From NCBI GenBank assembly GCA_030611945.1, contig JAUWOV010000029.1, forward strand, positions 1 through 19,881: DNA of 19,881 nt, read 5' to 3'. The stretch is from a bacterium (lineage in GTDB: Bacteria > JAHJDO01). The notes under the pieces were generated by a model. The model searched no databases, was not told where the DNA came from, and saw only the letters and a list, made by a program, of their open reading frames with translations. Positions 9,397-16,444 of the stretch are shown in pieces (within the stretch, counting starts at the first letter, position 1; the number at the start of each line of letters is the position of its first letter). The translations under genes and the position numbers were made by a program.

Positions 9397-9452
9397 TATT
9401 CTGAAATTATATCATAAGTTTCTTTGTTAGGCATATAATTTTAAAAAAACTC

Positions 9453-9486
9453 TTGACAAACGAAATCAGTTTCGTCATATTATAAT
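9453..9486 (+). promoter_or_regulatory. LacI-gene promoter with overlapping palindromic operator candidate
   Basis: A consensus -35 TTGACA lies at 9453-9458. Downstream are CATATT (9476-9481, 17-base spacer) or TATTAT (9478-9483, 19-base spacer) as -10 candidates; the perfect TATAAT at 9481-9486 is 22 bases away, which is too far. Between -35 and -10 is the perfect palindrome ACGAAA-TCAG-TTTCGT (9460-9475). A palindrome filling the spacer directly ahead of a LacI-type repressor gene is a natural site for autorepression. It lacks the central CG of classical LacI operators. A ribosome site AGGGA lies before the ATG at 9504. Confidence 0.65.
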
Positions 9487-9503
9487 CAAAAGGGAAATTA
9501 AGA

Positions 9504-10511
9504 ATGTCAAAAATTAGCATTGATGATGTTGCAGAAAGATTAGGAGTGGCGAAATCCACAATCTCTAAAGCTCTAAACGACCGACCGGATGTCAGCAAAA
9601 AGACCAAGGGTAAAGTTAGAAAACTTGTAGCAGAATTAGGTTATAAACCTGATAGATTGGCTCAGGCGTTTAGTTCAGGAAAGACGCGTCTTATTGGAGT
9701 GGTAATTCCTGTTATGAAATACGGCTTTTTTGTTAATATAGCCCGAAGCGTGACAAATGAAGCCAAAAAAAACGGTTATCGTGCAATATTTGATTCTTCA
9801 GACGAGATAGCCAAGCATGAGGTCGAAATAGTAAATGATTACATAGAAAGAGGTATTGACGGCTTGATAATTGCCCCATGTATAAAAGGAAGCAGTCCTT
9901 CTCTTAAGAAACTTGTTAAGAAGGAATACCCTTTTGTTGTGATTGATAGATATATAAACGGTATAAGAGCGCCATTTGTTGGGACTGATTTTGAGGGAGG
10001 TGCATACAAAGCAACGAAATATTTAATCAATCTTGGACATAGAAAAATTGCCTATTTAGGAGGTCATTCGTTTATTCCAGCTTCAAGAGAGAGGATTAAT
10101 GGTTTCAAAAGAGCTCTTGCAGAAGCGGGTATTAATGTAAAAGAAAATTTGATCATTCAAGGTGAGTATGATTCAGAAGACGCAAAGAAGAATCTGCGAA
10201 TACTTATGAAAACAGCTAATGATATAACAGCTATTGTCTGCGCAAACCCTGACATTTCCACAGGTGTATATGAGGAATTAATAAAGAAGGAAATAAAAGT
10301 TCCTGCTGATATCTCTTTAATAGATTTCGGCAACACTGGTTTTTTTACTTCTGTTGATCAGAAAACCGAAGAAATTGGCAGAATAGCCGTCCGAACATTA
10401 TTCGATATTATGAAAGGAGAAAAATCATCTGAGAAAATCATAGTTGATACAGAACTTATTGTAAGAGATTCAACTGAGCCAAATGGGAAAAATATTAATA
10501 GAGCTTCATAA
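9504..10511 (+). CDS. LacI-family transcriptional repressor
   Basis: The 335-residue protein has the full LacI layout. The N-terminal helix-turn-helix is ISIDDVAERLGVAKSTISKA (residues 4-23), followed by the hinge helix near residues 50-60 (PDRLAQAFSSGKT). The periplasmic-binding-protein-like effector domain starts at LIGVVIPV and contains DGLIIAP, YLGGHSFIPASRERINGF and the C-terminal TELIVRDST. Such proteins bind a palindrome near their target promoter and release it on binding a sugar or sugar phosphate. It heads the operon of oxidoreductases (18 bases to the next gene), so it likely senses the substrate or an intermediate of that pathway. A palindrome inside its own promoter suggests autoregulation. 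The effector cannot be read from the sequence. Confidence 0.92.
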   Translation: MSKISIDDVAERLGVAKSTISKALNDRPDVSKKTKGKVRKLVAELGYKPDRLAQAFSSGKTRLIGVVIPVMKYGFFVNIARSVTNEAKKNGYRAIFDSSDEIAKHEVEIVNDYIERGIDGLIIAPCIKGSSPSLKKLVKKEYPFVVIDRYINGIRAPFVGTDFEGGAYKATKYLINLGHRKIAYLGGHSFIPASRERINGFKRALAEAGINVKENLIIQGEYDSEDAKKNLRILMKTANDITAIVCANPDISTGVYEELIKKEIKVPADISLIDFGNTGFFTSVDQKTEEIGRIAVRTLFDIMKGEKSSEKIIVDTELIVRDSTEPNGKNINRAS

Positions 10512-10529
10512 CAAAAGGAGAGAGAGCAG

Positions 10530-11594
10530 ATGAATAAAGATAAAAAGGCAAAGATAGGATTCGTAGGATGCGGTGGCTTTTCCACTGGTAACTTATATCC
10601 AACAATTCACAAAATTCCGGAGTTTGACCTGGCGGCGGTTTGTGATTTGAAAGAGGAGCTTGTTAAAAGGAACGCAAGGGATTTTGGCGCAAGAAGACAG
10701 TATGCAGATTTGGATAAAATGCTTTCTGAGGAAGAATTGGACGGAGTGGTTGTAGTTGGTCTGCCTAAAATGCACTATGAAATTGGAAAACGATGTCTGG
10801 ATGCAGGTTTGCCGATATATGTGGAAAAACCATCTGCAAACACATATAAAGAAGCGCTTGATTTAGCGGAATACGCTAAGGATAAAGGGCTGTTTGGTAT
10901 AGTTGGTTTTATGAAGAGACACTCTACCTGTTACAGAATGGCAAAGATGATTACAGAAAAGGAAGAATTTGGCAAAATAAATGAAATTGAGGTAAGGTTT
11001 GCCAATGGGCGCTATCCAGACCTTAAAGGCTGGGGATTAGACAAGGGACCATCCAATAGCTTTCTCATCGGACAGGCAGTGCATATTTTAGATCTTATCA
11101 GGTTCTTCTGCGGCGATGTAGACGAGATTTACGCTTCGTTGAACGAGGGGAAACGTTTTGATAACGGCTCAGGGACTTTTGGCTATGCAATTACAGTAAC
11201 ATTTAAAAGCGGAAGCGTTGGAATAATGAATCTTAGCGCGTTTCATTGTCCGAACTTCCAGATGTCAGAATACTTTCTTGCCGCAGGCGATGAGTGCTGG
11301 CTTGAGGTAAGAGATATGCTGGAACTCAACTACCATGCGAATCAAAAACCAATGTCTGAGTTCAATCCTAATGGAAGAGCGCAGATCTTTTCATGGAGAC
11401 CGGAGTTTACAGAAGTTTTAGGATCTACAGCAGGAGGATTGATGGGATATGAAGGAGAGATGCGGAACTTTGCAAGAGCAAGCATTGGATTGGAAAAACC
11501 TGTTGCTGACCTCTTTGACGGAGCAAAGGATTTGCAGATCGCTGAGGCTATATGGGAAAGCAGTCAAAGTAAAAAGGCGGTAAAAATAAATTAA
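10530..11594 (+). CDS. Gfo/Idh/MocA-family oxidoreductase (copy 1)
   Basis: A 354-residue NAD(P)-dependent dehydrogenase. The N-terminal Rossmann motif is GFVGCGGFSTG (residues 10-20). The family EKP signature is at Glu99-Lys100-Pro101, and the catalytic His region is GQAVHILDLI (His185, Asp188). The C-terminal alpha/beta domain is of the usual length. Family members oxidise or reduce a ring or chain hydroxyl of sugars, inositols or glycosides. The phrase FLIGQAVHILDLIRFFCGDV fits enzymes acting on glycosides or modified sugars, but no substrate can be fixed. A clear ribosome site AAGGAG (10515-10520) sets the start. The gene lies 18 bases after lacI and 24 bases before the second oxidoreductase, so all are probably one transcript. 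No damage is visible. Confidence 0.9.
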   Translation: MNKDKKAKIGFVGCGGFSTGNLYPTIHKIPEFDLAAVCDLKEELVKRNARDFGARRQYADLDKMLSEEELDGVVVVGLPKMHYEIGKRCLDAGLPIYVEKPSANTYKEALDLAEYAKDKGLFGIVGFMKRHSTCYRMAKMITEKEEFGKINEIEVRFANGRYPDLKGWGLDKGPSNSFLIGQAVHILDLIRFFCGDVDEIYASLNEGKRFDNGSGTFGYAITVTFKSGSVGIMNLSAFHCPNFQMSEYFLAAGDECWLEVRDMLELNYHANQKPMSEFNPNGRAQIFSWRPEFTEVLGSTAGGLMGYEGEMRNFARASIGLEKPVADLFDGAKDLQIAEAIWESSQSKKAVKIN

Positions 11595-11618
11595 AATTCG
11601 AATATAGGAGAAGCTATT

Positions 11619-12569
11619 ATGATTAAAATCGGTCTTGTTTCAGCGGCGACGTACGGCCCCGGATATAAAGGGAAAGATGTTCCACGCACACCAGGATCTT
11701 TTCACGGCACAGCGTTTGCGTCCACCTATAACGGATGTGATGAGGAAAAAGCGAAGCAATGGGATTGGACATTCGTGGCGGCCGAAAAGCATATTGAGGA
11801 CGCTAAAGTTGTCAAGGTTTGGGACCCACATAGGGAATGGGCCGAACGACTGGCTGAGGTCTGTTTTATTCCAGAAGTAGCGGAAACTCCTGAAGAATGC
11901 ACAAAAGGAGTTGATGCTGTGGTTATCGTTGATGATGGCTCAGGCACCCAGTGGAAATACGCAGTTGATCCACTCAAACGAGGAATTCCCACATACTGCG
12001 ACAAACCTCTGGCAATGAACGCCAGAGAAGCCAGGCAGGTAGCTAAAGTGGTCAGGAAAACTGGAACTCCCTTCCTGTCAGCAAGTTCGCTGCGATTTGT
12101 GCCGGACATTGTCGCATTAAAAAATGAACTGTCCGACCTTGGTGAAATCAACCTGGCAACTTCGGCGTGCGGCAATGAGTTGATATACTACGGCATCCAC
12201 GCTCTGTCAATGTATTATGGGATTCGCCCCGGGGGCGCTGTATCATGTTTCAATGTCGGACGGTCGAACTGCAACATTGTTCGTGTGCGGTTTGAGAATG
12301 GATGTGATCTGATGCTCATGGTCGGAGAGAGTGAGATGATGTGCGCCGGCTACCAAATCAATCTCTATGGTACCAAAGGCTGGCGAACATTGACGCCAAA
12401 GCTGGACAATCTCTACTTCTATCTTCAGGAGCAATTTATCCAAATGCTTAAGACAGGAAAAGAGCCGGTGCCTGTGGAGGAAGAAGTGGAGGTCATCGCC
12501 GTACTGGAGGCAGGAAAACGCTCTCTGGCTGAAGGCAGGGAAGTAAGCATCAAAGAGGTATTAGCGTAA
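11619..12569 (+). CDS. Divergent Gfo/Idh/MocA-family oxidoreductase (copy 2)
   Basis: This 316-residue protein belongs to the Gfo/Idh/MocA group but is atypical. The usual GxGxxG nucleotide loop is not obvious; the N-terminus reads MIKIGLVSAATYGPGYKGKD and then has an inserted stretch up to about residue 60 before the second strand (AKVVKVWDP). The EKP signature is DKP (Asp128, Lys129, Pro130). A candidate catalytic His is His194 in YYGIHALSMYYG. It is shorter at the C-terminus than its neighbours and ends REVSIKEVLA. The DNA is richer in G+C than the flanking genes (31 of 60 bases in 11941-12000). Ribosome site AGGAG is at 11606-11610. It may be a partner or a differently specific dehydrogenase in the pathway; co-factor use is uncertain. 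Confidence 0.8.
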   Translation: MIKIGLVSAATYGPGYKGKDVPRTPGSFHGTAFASTYNGCDEEKAKQWDWTFVAAEKHIEDAKVVKVWDPHREWAERLAEVCFIPEVAETPEECTKGVDAVVIVDDGSGTQWKYAVDPLKRGIPTYCDKPLAMNAREARQVAKVVRKTGTPFLSASSLRFVPDIVALKNELSDLGEINLATSACGNELIYYGIHALSMYYGIRPGGAVSCFNVGRSNCNIVRVRFENGCDLMLMVGESEMMCAGYQINLYGTKGWRTLTPKLDNLYFYLQEQFIQMLKTGKEPVPVEEEVEVIAVLEAGKRSLAEGREVSIKEVLA

Positions 12570-12590
12570 GTGAAATTATGAGGAGAAGTT

Positions 12591-12923
12591 ATGATTTTTG
12601 ATCACATCGGAGTAATAACGGACGAAAAGAAAGAAGATGAAATATGGGTGGAGGCTACAAGAGTGTGGGTAACTGATTACAAGAAACATCCTTACAAAGT
12701 AGAATGGTTGAGATATGAGCCGGACAGTCCTGTCAAGGGACCAGTCAGAGAAATGGCGCATGTCGCATACCGGGTTGAAAATTTAAAAGAAGCAAGCAAG
12801 GACATGAAGGTACTACTGGAACCCTTTGATGTTGGGTTTGCTGTAGTTGGTTTCTATGAATCAGAGGATGGCGCAGTAATTGAATTTATTGAATACAAAG
12901 AGAAAGGACAAAAAGATGAATGA
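12591..12923 (+). CDS. VOC-superfamily (glyoxalase fold) small protein
   Basis: A 110-residue protein of the glyoxalase/VOC metal-enzyme fold. It begins MIFDHIGV, with His5 as the first metal ligand. The pattern repeats as HVAYRV (His57) with a late GAVIEFIEY (Glu98). Glu39 may complete the site, so a mononuclear metal centre is plausible. VOC proteins include isomerases, epimerases, lyases and dioxygenases. In this operon, between sugar oxidoreductases and an epimerase, a role in isomerising or breaking a keto-sugar intermediate is an inference only. AGGAG at 12581-12585 precedes the start. Its 3' end overlaps the next gene by 8 bases, which suggests coupled translation. Confidence 0.75.
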   Translation: MIFDHIGVITDEKKEDEIWVEATRVWVTDYKKHPYKVEWLRYEPDSPVKGPVREMAHVAYRVENLKEASKDMKVLLEPFDVGFAVVGFYESEDGAVIEFIEYKEKGQKDE

Positions 12924-13911
12924 GATGAAACTAAAAAATATTTTTGTTACAGGAGCCAGCGGCAAGATTGGCAGGGCGCTTCTACCCGAGCTTCTTGCTA
13001 AAGGATACAAGATAAGAGCGCTTGAGTTTGAAGAAGATATAATTGAGTGTAAAGATGTGGAAATAATGCGTGGAGATTTGAGAGATCCTTCTCTTGCCAA
13101 AAAGGCTCTTCAGGATATGGATGCCGTTATTCATTTAGCAAACTGCAAAGAGAACAGAGAGTTGTTTCTGGATACAAATATAAAAGGAACCTTTTATCTT
13201 CTTGATGAAGCAAAAAACTGCGGTCATATAAAACAGTTTATTCAGGCAGGCTCAGACGCAAGAGCAGGCATCTATCACTATCCTCGTCCTTATCCTATTG
13301 ATGAAACATATCCTCACAGCGCTTACCCGGGTTACTATGCTTTTTCCAAGGTTCTTGAGGAGACAATGTGTGAGCAATATACTATTCAGTATAAATTACC
13401 TATCACAGTCGTTCGTTTCTCATGGGTGCATGATGAAGATGACTTCCTTTGTCATATTACGCTAAAAGAGCCTGATTTCGGTGTTCCTGTATGGAAAGAA
13501 CTGGCTAAAACTGCTAAACAGAAAGAGTTCTTTGAAAAAGGCATGAATGGCGTGGCGAAACTTGTTCACCCCGGAGGCAAGCCTGGAATCCGCCATATAG
13601 TAGGCATTAAAGACGTTGTTCAAGGAGTTATTCTTGCAATAGGAAACCCTTCTGCTATTGGGCAAGCATTCACGATCACAGCTCCTTCTGCTTTCAGCTA
13701 CGGCTTTGCTGCTGAGTATATATCAAAAAAACTGAACATTCCTGTAGTAGAGTTTGAGTATGATAAATTCCACGATTTTACTCATACCATCGCAAAGGCA
13801 AGATCAATCCTTGGATATAATCCGGAATACGACATAACGAAAATTATTGATTCTGCAATAGAGTTCAGGAAATCAGGCAAAGAACGTCATCAAACAAAGT
13901 ATATAGGATGA
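12916..13911 (+). CDS. NAD-dependent epimerase/dehydratase (extended SDR)
   Basis: The 331-residue protein is an extended short-chain dehydrogenase. The nucleotide motif is TGASGKIG (residues 12-19), followed by GDLRDPSLAKKAL, AVIHLAN and the catalytic Tyr141-x3-Lys145 (YAFSK). These enzymes epimerise, dehydrate or oxidise nucleotide sugars or free sugars and lactones via NAD. The ATG at 12916 is preferred over an in-frame start at 12880, which would add 12 lysine-rich residues inside the VOC gene; AAAGGA at 12903-12908 supports 12916. It overlaps the VOC stop by 8 bases. The chain is near full length for the family. Because there are no other nucleotide-sugar genes here, a catabolic sugar substrate is more likely than a nucleotide sugar, by inference. 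Confidence 0.88.
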   Translation: MNEMKLKNIFVTGASGKIGRALLPELLAKGYKIRALEFEEDIIECKDVEIMRGDLRDPSLAKKALQDMDAVIHLANCKENRELFLDTNIKGTFYLLDEAKNCGHIKQFIQAGSDARAGIYHYPRPYPIDETYPHSAYPGYYAFSKVLEETMCEQYTIQYKLPITVVRFSWVHDEDDFLCHITLKEPDFGVPVWKELAKTAKQKEFFEKGMNGVAKLVHPGGKPGIRHIVGIKDVVQGVILAIGNPSAIGQAFTITAPSAFSYGFAAEYISKKLNIPVVEFEYDKFHDFTHTIAKARSILGYNPEYDITKIIDSAIEFRKSGKERHQTKYIG

Positions 13912-13929
13912 GCAAATACATGGAAAATT

Positions 13930-14029
13930 CTAAATCCGAATATCTAAATTCTAAACAAATACAAATAACCAAAATCCAAAACAGTTTAGAACATTTGTAT
14001 TTAGAATTTTAGATTTGTTTAGGATTTGT
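13930..14029. repeat. A/T-rich imperfect inverted repeat (approximately 100 bases)
   Basis: The left arm (13930-13966, TAAATCC then TCTAAATTCTAAACAAATACAAAT-like) pairs imperfectly with the right arm (13993-14027, ATTTGTATTTAGAATTTTAGA then GGATTT). The loop is about 26 bases. It almost fills the 135-base gap between the epimerase stop and the start of the third oxidoreductase. The tandem TAAATTC/TAAATCC flavour resembles small dispersed palindromic repeats that I recall from several environmental bacterial genomes, but only one copy is present here. It is too poor in G+C to be a good intrinsic terminator. It may mark the boundary of the original operon. Confidence 0.7.
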
Positions 14030-14046
14030 GGATAGAGGAGAAGAAA

Positions 14047-15057
14047 ATGGATAAACTGAGATATGGTGTAATAGGTACAGGCTGGTTTGGGGAAATACAT
14101 ATTGAAACGTTATCAACTTTACCAAATGTAGATGTGGTAGGTATATCCCGGAGGTCTATAGAACCGTTAAAAGAAACTGCAAGAAAACATAATATCCCAA
14201 ACATCTATACTGACTATAAAGAGTTATTAGCGAACGAAGAAATAAATGCGGTAAGCATTACTACTCATTTTGATAATCACTTACAGCCTGCAATAGATGC
14301 GCTAAAAGCTGGGAAACACGTTTTTTTAGAGAAACCTATGGCAAAAAGCGCAGCTGAATGTGATGAAATCATCAAAGCTGTTCGCTCAACGGATAAACTA
14401 TTTATGGTAGGTCATGTCTGCCGTTTTGATCCCCGCGTAAGTCTTGCTAAAGAAGCTATCCAACAGGGACGTATCGGCAATATCGTCTCAATGCACGCAA
14501 CGCGGAACTTACCGGCAAGTGTCGGCGCAGCCAATCTTGATAAAATTTCAGCGCTTATGGGCGACGGCATTCACGATACTGACCTGATGTTATGGTTCAC
14601 AAAAAGCAAAGTAAAGACAGTATACGCGCAGACCGTTCGTGTAGGAGATTTCAAGTACCCGGATATCGGCTGGGCAATGTACAGATTTGACAGCGGCGCA
14701 GTTGGAGTGATTGAGTCTATCTGGTCGCTCCCCGATACTACAGCTTTCACCATTGATGCCCGCATGGAGATTATTGGAACTAAAGGAGCTATTTATATAG
14801 ATGCGGGGAATGCGGGTCTGACAATCACCGACAGTATGGGTAGTAAAAAGCCTGATACGGGATATTGGCCGGAACTTTTTGGAAAGCGAGTTGGAGCTTT
14901 GCGAAACGAACTCAGCTATTTTATCAACTGTATCAGAACAGGTAGAACCCCTGATGTGATTACTCCTGAGGAGTCTGCAGAAGCAGTAAGAGTAATGGAA
15001 GCCGCTGAAGAATCTGCAGCATCGGGAAAGGTAGTGAAAATTGTGAAAGAATTTTAG
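14047..15057 (+). CDS. Gfo/Idh/MocA-family oxidoreductase (copy 3), inositol/sugar dehydrogenase-like
   Basis: A 336-residue canonical member. The dinucleotide loop is GTGWFG (Gly10, Gly12, Gly15), EKP is at Glu95-Lys96-Pro97, and the catalytic motif GDGIHDTD has His176 and Asp179. The family oxidises sugars, myo-inositol or related polyols with NAD(P). The ATG at 14047 is supported by GAGGAG at 14035-14040; an upstream TTG at 14026 would start inside the inverted repeat and lacks a ribosome site. The gene is separated from the epimerase by that repeat, so it could be a later addition to the operon. Its final codons (VKEF and stop) lie in the left copy of the 21-base direct repeat. No lesion is seen. 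Confidence 0.9.
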   Translation: MDKLRYGVIGTGWFGEIHIETLSTLPNVDVVGISRRSIEPLKETARKHNIPNIYTDYKELLANEEINAVSITTHFDNHLQPAIDALKAGKHVFLEKPMAKSAAECDEIIKAVRSTDKLFMVGHVCRFDPRVSLAKEAIQQGRIGNIVSMHATRNLPASVGAANLDKISALMGDGIHDTDLMLWFTKSKVKTVYAQTVRVGDFKYPDIGWAMYRFDSGAVGVIESIWSLPDTTAFTIDARMEIIGTKGAIYIDAGNAGLTITDSMGSKKPDTGYWPELFGKRVGALRNELSYFINCIRTGRTPDVITPEESAEAVRVMEAAEESAASGKVVKIVKEF

Positions 15058-15061
15058 GAAT
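15041..15061. repeat. Left copy of 21-base direct repeat
   Basis: The segment beginning TTGTGAAAG and ending TTTTAGGAAT is identical, base for base, to 16461-16481. The match stops on both sides (A versus C before it, A versus T after it). This copy holds the last codons and the TAG stop of the third oxidoreductase. Confidence 0.9.
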
Positions 15062-15079
15062 AGGTCATATTCTTTAGCT

Positions 15080-16372
15080 TTAAATTAAATAGAACGGAAC
15101 GAATGTAAACCCGTTTTTTTGTTTTAACATCTTCTTGTTAGCCACAATGGCTGTTTTGCTCTTATACTTCCTTGAAAAAGAAACCATGCCTGCAGGCAAG
15201 TTATCCGTTTCTTTTAGTTTCACCTCCAATGGAAGGATATTCTCTTCATCAATCACAAAATCTACTTCAGAGCCATATTTTAATCTCCAGAATTTTATGT
15301 TCTCCACGGTTTCTACTCTCTTCAATAAGTTCTTAAATACCACATTTTCAATAAGAGCGCCGGCATCAACTCGTTCATCAATCTTTCTAAAATCGTTAAT
15401 AATTCGGTTGCGCAGACCAATGTCATAGAAATAGACTTTTGGCATCTTCACAATTTCTTTTTTCTTATTAGTAAAATACGGGCTGATAAACCTACATACA
15501 TAAGTACTCTCTAAAATGGAAAAATATTTCTCAACTGTCTGACGGGCTATTCCTATTTCTTTGCTAATATCCTGCGCATTAATTAAATTTCCAATATTCA
15601 AGGATAGAAGTTTTACAATTTTGTTAAATGCTGTTATGTTTTCTAAAGAAAAAATGGCATTAATATCCTTTCTTATGTAAGAATTATAAATATCCTCCAG
15701 GTATTTCTTTTTTTGAGCATGTTCATTAAGCATTACTACAGCAGGATAGCCTCCAAAAAGAGCATATTCAAAGTAATGTTTTATAAGCTTGTGATGAGAG
15801 ATATCAGATATGGGCTTAAGTTGGCTAAAATCGCTATGCTTATCTATTAAGTCTTTTAATTCCCTTTCGTTCTGAAAAATAAGGTATTCTCTAAAGTCAA
15901 GAGAATAAACTGCAAAGGTTATTTTTCTGCCGACAAGGGAATCTTTAAATTTCTTCTTAATTGTTAAAGCTGACGAACCTGTGACAAATATCTTTATTCC
16001 ATCTGAATGGTGGTCAACAAGAAGTTTTAATATATTGGTGGGATTATCTAAATATTGTATTTCATCTATAAAAATAAATTTTTTGCTATTTCCAGGGCTC
16101 TGTTCGCAGATATAATCAAGAAGCCTGTCTGCGCCGGCATTAAGCAATTCAAGATTATCAATCCTTTCTAAGTCCAGATAAAATATGTCTTTCTCAGCTA
16201 TCCCCTTATTTACCGCCAAATACTGGATGAGCAGATAGAGCAAAGAGGTTTTCCCAACCTGCCTTGAACCAAGTAGGATAAGCGCTTCTTTTTCAGGTAT
16301 CCATTTTATTATCTGCGGCAGTATATTTCTTTCAATTAAGCTTTTATTAAGAATCTGTGTAATATCAGACAT
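15080..16372 (-). CDS. AAA (AAA_14)/DUF4143 ATPase with PD-(D/E)xK-like C-terminus
   Basis: A 430-residue protein of the common prokaryotic AAA_14 plus DUF4143 family. Walker A is GSRQVGKT (residues 35-42). Walker B is FIFIDEIQ (Asp103, Glu104), and a sensor-like FVTGSSA sits at about 129-135. A winged-helix segment follows (INAQDISKEIGIARQTVEKYFSIL, about 264-287). The DUF4143 end carries Glu342, EVDFVID (Asp371) and PLEVKLK (Glu383, Lys385), which resembles a PD-(D/E)xK nuclease core. The molecular role of this family is unsettled; many copies behave as mobile or defence-like accessory genes. Here it stands alone, opposite in strand to the upstream operon, with its own promoter, and between 21-base direct repeats. 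The ATG at 16372 has only a weak GAGAAAA ribosome site. No frameshift is visible, so it looks intact. Confidence 0.88.
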   Translation of the reverse strand: MSDITQILNKSLIERNILPQIIKWIPEKEALILLGSRQVGKTSLLYLLIQYLAVNKGIAEKDIFYLDLERIDNLELLNAGADRLLDYICEQSPGNSKKFIFIDEIQYLDNPTNILKLLVDHHSDGIKIFVTGSSALTIKKKFKDSLVGRKITFAVYSLDFREYLIFQNERELKDLIDKHSDFSQLKPISDISHHKLIKHYFEYALFGGYPAVVMLNEHAQKKKYLEDIYNSYIRKDINAIFSLENITAFNKIVKLLSLNIGNLINAQDISKEIGIARQTVEKYFSILESTYVCRFISPYFTNKKKEIVKMPKVYFYDIGLRNRIINDFRKIDERVDAGALIENVVFKNLLKRVETVENIKFWRLKYGSEVDFVIDEENILPLEVKLKETDNLPAGMVSFSRKYKSKTAIVANKKMLKQKNGFTFVPFYLI

Positions 16373-16395
16373 TTTAGTTTTCTCAATTTAGTTTA

Positions 16396-16428
16396 ACTAT
16401 ATTATAAGATGTTATTAAATATAGTCAA
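16396..16428 (-). promoter_or_regulatory. Promoter of the ATPase gene with overlapping inverted repeat
   Basis: Read on the - strand there is TTGACT (16423-16428), a 16-base spacer and a perfect TATAAT (16401-16406), placing a start of transcription about 20 bases before the ATG. An inverted repeat, ACTATATT (16396-16403) and AATATAGT (16418-16425), has its arm centres 22 bases apart and overlaps both boxes. It could be a two-turn operator, possibly for autoregulation. Confidence 0.65.
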
Positions 16429-16444
16429 TATTTATTTTGCCTAC

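Noticed and set aside
9481-9486. Perfect TATAAT as the lacI -10 box
   Set aside because: It is 22 bases from TTGACA, beyond the normal spacer range; CATATT or TATTAT upstream fit better.
11726-12175. 149-residue open frame on the - strand
   Set aside because: It lies wholly opposite the second oxidoreductase, has no recognisable domain and no ribosome site of note.
12880-12915. Earlier start for the epimerase gene
   Set aside because: It would add a lysine-rich tail encoded inside the VOC gene; the ATG at 12916 has a ribosome site and gives the normal distance to the TGxxGxxG motif.
15092-15119. Stem AACGG/CCGTT followed by a run of T, resembling a terminator
   Set aside because: The stem is only five pairs with a long loop, and it lies within the 3' coding part of the ATPase gene.
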